From assembly GCA_012800155.1 (NCBI GenBank), contig JAAZJX010000016.1:1-17017 (forward strand): 17,017 nt of DNA. The letters run 5' to 3'. The DNA is from Candidatus Magasanikiibacteriota bacterium (GTDB taxonomy: Bacteria; Patescibacteriota; Patescibacteriia; Magasanikbacterales; UBA922). Below, in pieces: positions 12,564 through 17,017 of the stretch (the stretch's first letter is position 1; the number at the start of each line of letters is the position of its first letter). The notes beneath the pieces were generated by a model that had not been told where the DNA came from, did no database searches, and was given only the letters and a program-made list of their open reading frames with translations. Both the position numbers and the translations under genes were made by a program.

Positions 12564-14066
12564 ATGGTAAAAAAAGTAGGTTTTGATACAGATAAATATT
12601 TATCAATACAAAAAAAGCATATTCAAGAAAGATTAAAAAGATTTGATAAATTATATTTAGAATTTGGAGGGAAACTTTCTTATGATTTACATGCTTCACG
12701 AGTTTTACCGGGTTATCGTCCAACTGCTAAAATTGAATTATTACAACAACTTAACAATGTTGAAATTATTTATTGTGTTAGTACCAAAGATATTGAAAAA
12801 GGTAGAATTAGAGCTGATTTTGGTTTAACTTATGATAATCAAACTTTGAAAGATATTGTAGATATTAGAAGTTTTGGTTTAGAAGTTAATTCAGTAGTGA
12901 TTACTTTTTATCAAGGACAAAAGAATGTTGAAATTTTTAAAAGAAAATTGGAAAATTTAGGAGTTAAAGTTTATTTACATAAACCAATTGCTGGTTATCC
13001 TTTGGATATTCCCAAAGTATTAGAAGGTTATTTAGAACAGCCATATATTGAAACGAAAAATAAAATTATTATTGTTACTGGTACAGGACCAAATTCTGGA
13101 AAAATGGCTACTTGTTTGACTCAAATTTATCAAGAAAGAAAACAAAAAATAAAATCTGCTTTTGCTAAGTTTGAGACTTTTCCTATTTGGAATCTTGAGC
13201 TTGAACATCCAATAAATATTGCCTATGAAGCAGCCACAGCAGATTTATTAGATATGGTTATGATAGATCCTTTTCATCAAAAAGCTTATAATATTACTTC
13301 TGTAAATTATAATCGTGATATTGAGAATTTTGATATTTTAATCAGTCTTATGAAAGAAGTTACTGGTGAGAATAAACCATTTGGTTATCGTTCTCCAACA
13401 GATATGGGTGTTAACATGGTTGCTTCTGGAATTATTGATGATGAAGTTTGTCGTGAAGCTGCTAAACAAGAAATAATTCGTCGTTATTTTAGATATCATA
13501 AAGAAAAAATAGAAGGTATTGAAACTAAAACTACTTTAAATAGAATAATTGAAATAATGAAAAAAGTTGGTTTACAAGAAAATGATCGAGCAGTAGTAGA
13601 ACCAGCTCGTCAGGCAGCAATAGATGCTGAAAATAAAGGTAAAGGTAATAAAGGTATTTTTTGTGGGGTAGCAATTGAATTACCAAATGGAAAAATTATA
13701 ACAGGTAAAAATTCTTCACTTTTACATGCTGAATCAGCTGCTATTTTGAATGCTATCAAAGTATTAGCAGGAGTTTCTGATGAAGTAAAATTATTACCAG
13801 CTTTTGTAATTCAAGATATTAATAACTTAAAAACAAAAATTTTAGGTGAAAAAACAGAAAGTCTAAATGTAGAAGAAACTTTGATTGCTTTGTCAGTTAG
13901 CGCTTCTACCAATGAAATTACTAAAAAATGTTTAAACAAATTAAAAAATTTGCGTAATTGTGAAATTCACACAACTCATATTTTATCTGCAGGAGATCAA
14001 AATGGTTTAAGAAAATTAGGATTAAATGTAACTACTGATGCTAAATTAACAATTAAATATTTTTAA
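12564..14066 (+). CDS. DUF1846 / UPF0371 family protein
   Basis: 500 residues, full length for the DUF1846 (UPF0371) family. The N-terminus (VGFDTDKYLSIQKKHIQERL, then KLYLEFGGKL, then HASRVLPGYRP) is very characteristic. A glycine-rich P-loop-like segment GTGPNSGKMATCL is at 173-185, followed by KFETFPIWNLELEHPINIAYEAATADL and NYNRDIENF. The C-terminal part (YRSPTDMGVNMVASGIIDD, then HAESAAILNAIKVLAG) completes the fold. Structures of the family exist, but the reaction is not established to my knowledge; a nucleotide-dependent enzyme is plausible. It follows rplI by 41 bp across a terminator. I see no clear promoter of its own, so read-through is possible. Confidence 0.9.
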   Translation: MVKKVGFDTDKYLSIQKKHIQERLKRFDKLYLEFGGKLSYDLHASRVLPGYRPTAKIELLQQLNNVEIIYCVSTKDIEKGRIRADFGLTYDNQTLKDIVDIRSFGLEVNSVVITFYQGQKNVEIFKRKLENLGVKVYLHKPIAGYPLDIPKVLEGYLEQPYIETKNKIIIVTGTGPNSGKMATCLTQIYQERKQKIKSAFAKFETFPIWNLELEHPINIAYEAATADLLDMVMIDPFHQKAYNITSVNYNRDIENFDILISLMKEVTGENKPFGYRSPTDMGVNMVASGIIDDEVCREAAKQEIIRRYFRYHKEKIEGIETKTTLNRIIEIMKKVGLQENDRAVVEPARQAAIDAENKGKGNKGIFCGVAIELPNGKIITGKNSSLLHAESAAILNAIKVLAGVSDEVKLLPAFVIQDINNLKTKILGEKTESLNVEETLIALSVSASTNEITKKCLNKLKNLRNCEIHTTHILSAGDQNGLRKLGLNVTTDAKLTIKYF

Positions 14067-14092
14067 TTTTTCCTAAAATATTTTAGAAAATT

Positions 14093-14119
14093 AAAAATCA
14101 CCAATGAAGGTGATTTTTT
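14093..14119. terminator. Bidirectional terminator between the DUF1846 gene and the minus-strand small ORF
   Basis: Stem AAAAATCACC/GGTGATTTTT (14093-14102 with 14109-14118; the outermost pairs are A-T), loop AATGAA, with T-rich 3' flanks on both strands. It serves genes ending at 14066 (+) and 14122 (-). Confidence 0.85.
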
Positions 14120-14121
14120 GT

Positions 14122-14217
14122 TTATTTATATTTTTCTCTTTTTTCAGCGCGTTTTTCTTTTAGACTTTTAGTTGATTTTTTCTTGTTTTCTTTTTTTTGA
14201 ATTCTATCTTTTCCCAT
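14122..14217 (-). CDS. Lysine-rich 31-residue protein
   Basis: A complete small frame from ATG (14217) to TAA (14122). It begins MGKDRIQKKENKKK and ends EKRAEKREKYK, with 12 Lys, 3 Arg and 6 Glu/Asp, and no hydrophobic core. It is predicted to be a short charged helix that could bind RNA or the ribosome. Support comes from position: it starts 28 nt after the lipoprotein gene on the same strand and stops right at a bidirectional terminator, so the frame fits the transcript unit. The repetitive KEKRAEK-like pattern resembles tiny basic proteins I recall from other bacteria, but I cannot name a family. No Shine-Dalgarno is visible. It could be a chance frame in T-rich DNA. Confidence 0.5.
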   Translation of the reverse strand: MGKDRIQKKENKKKSTKSLKEKRAEKREKYK

Positions 14218-14245
14218 ATAGAAATAATTAAAAATTATAAATTTA

Positions 14246-14611
14246 TTATTTTATTTCATAACGCCATTCAATTTTACTATCTCCCGGGATAGTAGTAGAT
14301 AAATCAGTTTTTTGATCATTGACATAGAGATTCCATTGTTTACTGGCAGTAGTAATTACGCCATCCAGTTTAGTTATTTTATTATTATTTTTTTCGTATT
14401 GTATTTGAGCTTTGTCTAGTAGATCAGTTGGCAGGAGTTCTCGTTCTTTGCTTTCATATTGAAAAGAGTTTGTATTAACAATAGATTTTATAATTTCTAT
14501 TTTATAAGTTCTTTTTTTGGAAAATAAACCAGGATTATCACTAGAATATACTGTACAGCCAGTTAAAAATATTAGTGATAATAAGGGAATTAGAAATAGA
14601 TTTTTTTTCAT
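14246..14611 (-). CDS. Lipoprotein with a DUF4430-like C-terminal domain
   Basis: 121 residues. A lipoprotein signal peptide (MKKNLFLIPLLSLIFLTGC) has the lipobox LTGC with Cys19, so the mature protein should be lipidated and face outward. The C-terminal part (about 65-121: LDGVITTASKQWNLYVNDQKT, then PGDSKIEWRYE) fits the DUF4430 pattern, a small beta-rich domain related to the C-terminal domain of transcobalamin-like proteins that often sits in surface proteins. No cobalamin-binding partner is nearby, so a ligand cannot be assigned. It has a good promoter at 14647-14675 and is followed by the small lysine-rich frame. Confidence 0.8.
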   Translation of the reverse strand: MKKNLFLIPLLSLIFLTGCTVYSSDNPGLFSKKRTYKIEIIKSIVNTNSFQYESKERELLPTDLLDKAQIQYEKNNNKITKLDGVITTASKQWNLYVNDQKTDLSTTIPGDSKIEWRYEIK

Positions 14612-14646
14612 ATTTTTTAATTATTTATTCAAATTTTGTAGTTTTT

Positions 14647-14675
14647 ATTATAGCAGATTTTCAATAATTTTTCAA
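14647..14675 (-). promoter_or_regulatory. Promoter of the lipoprotein gene
   Basis: On the minus strand: TTGAAA (14675-14670), 17-nt spacer, TATAAT (14652-14647) preceded by TGC. The leader is about 30 nt with no Shine-Dalgarno. Confidence 0.75.
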
Positions 14676-14711
14676 AGTAAATAAATAGAGAGCTATTTAT
14701 TTTCTTAGACT

Positions 14712-14897
14712 TTAATTTATAATTATTTTTTTATAAACTTTTTCAAAATATTCAATTGAAAATAAGTTTTTATTTAAAATTATTTTTTCTTCTATTCCAC
14801 TTATTATCTGATTAAGATGAAAATATAAATAATAATTTTTATCATTTTTATAAAAAATAAATTGTTCTAATTTTCCACAAGGAAATGATTTATATTT
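14712..14897 (-). pseudogene. Start-less open frame, possible gene remnant
   Basis: The roughly 310-bp gap between the lipoprotein and dus genes holds the lipoprotein promoter, the dus promoter and this minus-strand frame of 61 codons between two TAA codons. It has no ATG, GTG or TTG start. The translation (SFPCGKLEQFIFYKN, then FSIEYFEKVYKKIII) looks protein-like, and an open run this long is uncommon in such AT-rich DNA. It may be the tail of a decayed gene. I recognise no family, and chance remains possible. Confidence 0.3.
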
Positions 14898-14905
14898 TTA
14901 TTGTC

Positions 14906-14934
14906 TTGTATTTATTAAAATAATGTATTATTAT
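14906..14934 (+). promoter_or_regulatory. Putative promoter of dus
   Basis: TTGTAT (14906-14911), 17-nt spacer, TATTAT (14929-14934). The predicted start near 14941 lies downstream of the first in-frame ATG (14923), which favours the ATG at 14974 as the true start. Confidence 0.45.
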
Positions 14935-14973
14935 GGAATTTATTATAGCAATGACAAAATTATAAAGCAAATT

Positions 14974-15918
14974 ATGAGTTGGATTCAAAATAAAAAACCA
15001 ATTATTGCTTTAGCACCAATGGCTGATATGACTGATAGTCCGTTTTGTCGTATATGTCGTGAAGTAGCAGGAAAGAATTTTGTTATTTTTCGTGAAATGA
15101 TTAGCGCTGAAGCTATTATTAGAGGAAATGAAAAAACTTTGAAAATGTGTGAGTTTGAGGAAATTGAGAGACCGATTGTAATTCAAATATTTGGAAGTGA
15201 TCCAAATAAAATGGTTCAAGCAGCAAAAATTATTGTTGAAAAATATCATCCTGATGGAATAGATATTAATATGGGTTGTCCAGTACCAAAAATTACGAAA
15301 AAAAACTTAGCCGGAGCTTCTCTTATGCAAGATCATGAAAGAGCTGTAAATATAGTAAAAGCTCTTAAAAACGCAAATTTAGGAATTCCTATAAGTGTAA
15401 AAACTAGGTTGGGGTGGGGAAGTGATGAGGAAATTTTAGAATTTGCTCCTAAATTAGAAAGAGCAGGAGCAGATTTAATTTCTATTCATGGACGAACTAA
15501 AATTCAAGGATATTCTGGAAAAGCTAATTGGGAAAAAATTAGAAAAGTAAAAAAACTTTTAAAAATTCCTTTAATTGCTAATGGTGATATTAATTCTAAG
15601 GAAGATATTGAAAAATGTTTGAAAATTACTCAAGCTGAAGGCATAATGATTGGACGAGGTGCTTTGGGTAATCCTTGGATATTTTTAAATAATAAAGAAT
15701 TACAAACAAAACATAATATTAATGAAATAAAAAAAGTTGTTTTGAATCATGCGCAATTGCATTTAGAACATTATGGTGAACAATTTGGTTTGAAAACTTT
15801 TCGAAAACATTTATTATTATATTTCAAAGGTCTTTCAGGAATAAAAGATTTAAAAAAAGAATTAGTAAAAGTAAATACTAAGGAAGATTTAAAAAATGTT
15901 TTACAAAAAATCCGCTAA
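14974..15918 (+). CDS. dus: tRNA-dihydrouridine synthase
   Basis: 314 residues from the ATG at 14974. Dus enzymes use FMN and NADPH to reduce uridines in the tRNA D-loop. The TIM barrel opens with PIIALAPMADMTDSPFCR. The catalytic Cys is in INMGCPVPKI (Cys102 from this start). Further family marks are IHGRTKIQGYSGKANWE, the FMN phosphate-binding IANGDIN and GIMIGRGALGNPWIF, and a C-terminal helical domain for tRNA binding (HLEHYGEQFGLKTFRKHLLLYFKG). It is closest to DusB-type enzymes. An in-frame ATG at 14923 would add 17 residues (MYYYGIYYSNDK...), which lie upstream of the predicted transcription start and of the usual family N-terminus. The stop codon overlaps that of convergent folD, and both lie in a shared hairpin. 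Confidence 0.93.
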   Translation: MSWIQNKKPIIALAPMADMTDSPFCRICREVAGKNFVIFREMISAEAIIRGNEKTLKMCEFEEIERPIVIQIFGSDPNKMVQAAKIIVEKYHPDGIDINMGCPVPKITKKNLAGASLMQDHERAVNIVKALKNANLGIPISVKTRLGWGSDEEILEFAPKLERAGADLISIHGRTKIQGYSGKANWEKIRKVKKLLKIPLIANGDINSKEDIEKCLKITQAEGIMIGRGALGNPWIFLNNKELQTKHNINEIKKVVLNHAQLHLEHYGEQFGLKTFRKHLLLYFKGLSGIKDLKKELVKVNTKEDLKNVLQKIR

Positions 15919-15930
15919 TTAGCGGATTTT
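15907..15930. terminator. Bidirectional terminator built from the last codons of dus and folD
   Basis: Perfect palindrome AAAATCCGC/GCGGATTTT (15907-15915 with 15922-15930), loop TAATTA. The left arm is the final three sense codons of dus and the right arm lies within the last codons of folD; the stop codons fall at the loop and arm edge. T-rich tails follow on both strands. Confidence 0.85.
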
Positions 15931-16754
15931 AATTTACTTAATTTTACAGTATTAGCTAATAATTCAACCACTGTAATTGGTCCTACACCACCCGGTACAG
16001 GAGTTATGTATTTAGCTTTTTTAACAACATTTTCAAAATCTACATCGCCAACAGTTTTTTTATTTCGCATAGTAATTCCAGCATCAATGATTATTGTTCC
16101 TTGTTTTACCATATCAGCAGTCAAAATATTTTTTTTACCAACAGCGGTGATAATAATATCTGCATTCAAACATTTTTGTTTAATATTTTTAGTTTGACTA
16201 TTACAACCAATAACAGTTGCTCCACGATTGAGTAACATGGTAGCTAAAGGTTTACCAACTAAAACACCTGTACCAATAATAACAATATTTTTTCCTTTTA
16301 AATTTATTTTTAAATTTTCTAAAATAGTAATTACTGCTAGTGGTGTGGGAGGTTCAACAAAAGGTTTTTCCATTAACAGTTTACCTTGGTTGATATCTGT
16401 TAAACAATCAACATCAATTTTAGGATCAATTGCATTTAAAACTTTTGAAGCATAAAGGTGTTGTGGTAAAGGAAGTTGTACTATTAAACCATTTGGCTTA
16501 AATTTAGATTGAATATTTTTTATTTCTGAAATTAATTTTTCTTGTTTAATATCTTTTTGAAAATTATAAAGAACAAAATTTATTCCGATTCTTTTGGCTG
16601 CTTCTTTTTTTCTGTTTACATAGACTTGAGAAGGGGAGTCATCTCCAACCAAAACTATGGCCAATTTTGGTTTGGTTTTCATGTTAGAAATTTCTTTTTT
16701 TAATTTGGTTTCTATTTTTCTAGCAATTTTTTTACCATCAATAATATTGTTCAT
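15915..16754 (-). CDS. folD: Bifunctional methylenetetrahydrofolate dehydrogenase / methenyltetrahydrofolate cyclohydrolase FolD
   Basis: 279 residues, full length. FolD interconverts 5,10-methylene-, methenyl- and 10-formyl-tetrahydrofolate in the cytoplasm, using NAD(P). The catalytic Lys is Lys49 in VYVNRKKEAAKRIGI, with Tyr45 four residues before. LIVQLPLPQHL follows, then DVDCLTDINQGKL, where Cys stands in for the Gly usual in DVDG motifs. The Rossmann part has IVIIGTGVLVGKPLATMLLNRGATV, and the C-terminus carries DVDFENV and TPVPGGVGPITVVELLANT. The start fits the family N-terminus (IIDGKKIARKI). It ends with TAG, overlapping the dus stop by 4 nt. No other folate gene is in the window. 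Confidence 0.96.
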   Translation of the reverse strand: MNNIIDGKKIARKIETKLKKEISNMKTKPKLAIVLVGDDSPSQVYVNRKKEAAKRIGINFVLYNFQKDIKQEKLISEIKNIQSKFKPNGLIVQLPLPQHLYASKVLNAIDPKIDVDCLTDINQGKLLMEKPFVEPPTPLAVITILENLKINLKGKNIVIIGTGVLVGKPLATMLLNRGATVIGCNSQTKNIKQKCLNADIIITAVGKKNILTADMVKQGTIIIDAGITMRNKKTVGDVDFENVVKKAKYITPVPGGVGPITVVELLANTVKLSKLKSAN

Positions 16755-17017
16755 AGTAAAAATATTTTAACAAAGATTTAAAAACAATTTTGGAATTATG
16801 ATATTCGCCTCCATATTCTCAGAAAAATTGTGGCGGGATTAGACGAGTGAACACTTTCATCTTTTAAAAATGAGCTCATATCGTTAAATTTGGCTCCGAA
16901 CGCTGAACGAAATCCGAACTTTTTTTAGCGAAAATCCGAACGCAGAATTTTGAAAAACTTTTAAGCTCGGGCGGGCAAAAAGGAAGGGGGTTGGGGGGAA
17001 GGAATTTTTGCCCGCCC
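16755..17017. other. Non-coding right edge with short repeats
   Basis: No convincing gene. The part beyond about 16800 is visibly richer in G and C than the rest of the window. It contains three copies of TCCGAAC (16895-16901, 16913-16919, 16935-16941), two of them within a 10-bp repeat AAATCCGAAC (16910-16919 and 16932-16941), then a large inverted repeat (listed separately). A minus-strand frame from ATG 16879 to TAA 16796 would give only 27 residues and has no support beyond being open. Confidence 0.5.
16969..17017. repeat. 13-bp inverted repeat enclosing a G-rich loop
   Basis: GGGCGGGCAAAAA (16969-16981) pairs perfectly with TTTTTGCCCGCCC (17005-17017). The 23-nt loop has four G-runs (2, 5, 6 and 2 Gs) that could form a two-tier G-quadruplex on the plus strand. 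The window ends exactly at the right arm, so the full extent cannot be seen. It could be a mobile or dispersed repeat, a strong terminator-like hairpin, or a sequence at which assembly stops. Confidence 0.8.

Noticed and set aside
14923..14973. Longer Dus start at 14923
   Set aside because: It lies upstream of the predicted transcription start and of the conserved family N-terminus; the ATG at 14974 fits better, though this is not certain.
15010..15249. Minus-strand frame of 79 codons inside dus
   Set aside because: Shadow frame over the conserved TIM-barrel coding region.
16006..16455. Two plus-strand frames (63 and 75 codons) inside folD
   Set aside because: Antisense shadows of the conserved folD gene; hydrophobic composition typical of reverse-strand translation of AT-rich genes.
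16796..16879. 27-residue minus-strand frame (begins MSSFLKDESVH)
   Set aside because: Short, no ribosome-binding site or promoter, a stop codon at 16925-16927 upstream, and located in a repeat-like non-coding block; kept only as a note.

Overview
This window looks like a chromosomal stretch from a member of the Candidate Phyla Radiation (Patescibacteria), most likely Parcubacteria-like. The evidence is mixed. The DNA is strongly AT-rich. No gene start is preceded by a clear Shine-Dalgarno sequence. A tRNA gene carries a group I intron. A GC-rich palindrome is present whose translation (LPAYRQAG) I recall as typical of predicted proteins in these genomes. Several proteins have a CPR flavour: GreA with a KPGKY-type N-terminus, an orphan PEP-utilizer phosphohistidine protein, and a TraD/HerA-like ATPase with a long charged tail. 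All stop codons are TAA or TAG, and conserved genes are full length in the standard code, so nothing suggests UGA recoding.

Layout. 1-1410 is an unusual stable-RNA locus. A consensus promoter (132-160) is followed by three truncated 5' halves of tRNA-Asn, each with the same 20-bp palindrome inserted in its D-loop. A small GIY-YIG nuclease gene (396-641) sits between the first and second. An intact tRNA-Asn(GUU) then follows, interrupted by a 342-nt group I intron, and a terminator closes the locus. 1470-5643 holds a membrane-anchored protein of unknown function, greA (minus strand), typA/bipA and an AMMECR1-domain gene. 5784-9700 holds a TraD/HerA-like ATPase, then a phosphohistidine swivel-domain protein followed 18 nt later by a histidine-phosphatase-family gene. 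9810-14066 holds a carboxy-terminal processing protease, era (minus), rplI and a DUF1846 gene. 14122-14611 (minus) holds a 31-residue lysine-rich protein and a DUF4430-type lipoprotein. 14612-14973 is mostly non-coding, with a start-less open frame that may be a gene remnant. dus and folD follow as convergent genes that overlap by 4 nt. The right edge (16755-17017) is non-coding, with short direct repeats and a 13-bp inverted repeat around a G-rich loop.

How the genes work together. Most are housekeeping: transcript-cleavage factor GreA, ribosome-associated GTPases TypA and Era, ribosomal protein bL9, tRNA modification by Dus, and one-carbon folate metabolism by FolD. They sit mainly as single-gene units separated by compact hairpin terminators, several of which overlap stop codons or the next promoter. 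Some promoters place the start codon almost on the predicted transcription start, suggesting leaderless or near-leaderless mRNAs.

The strongest candidate for something undescribed is the left-hand locus: tandem, palindrome-bearing tRNA 5' halves whose similarity to the tRNA ends two bases before the intron insertion site, with a GIY-YIG nuclease gene starting just past that point, all upstream of the intron-bearing functional tRNA. Function there is inference; the repeat structure is seen directly.
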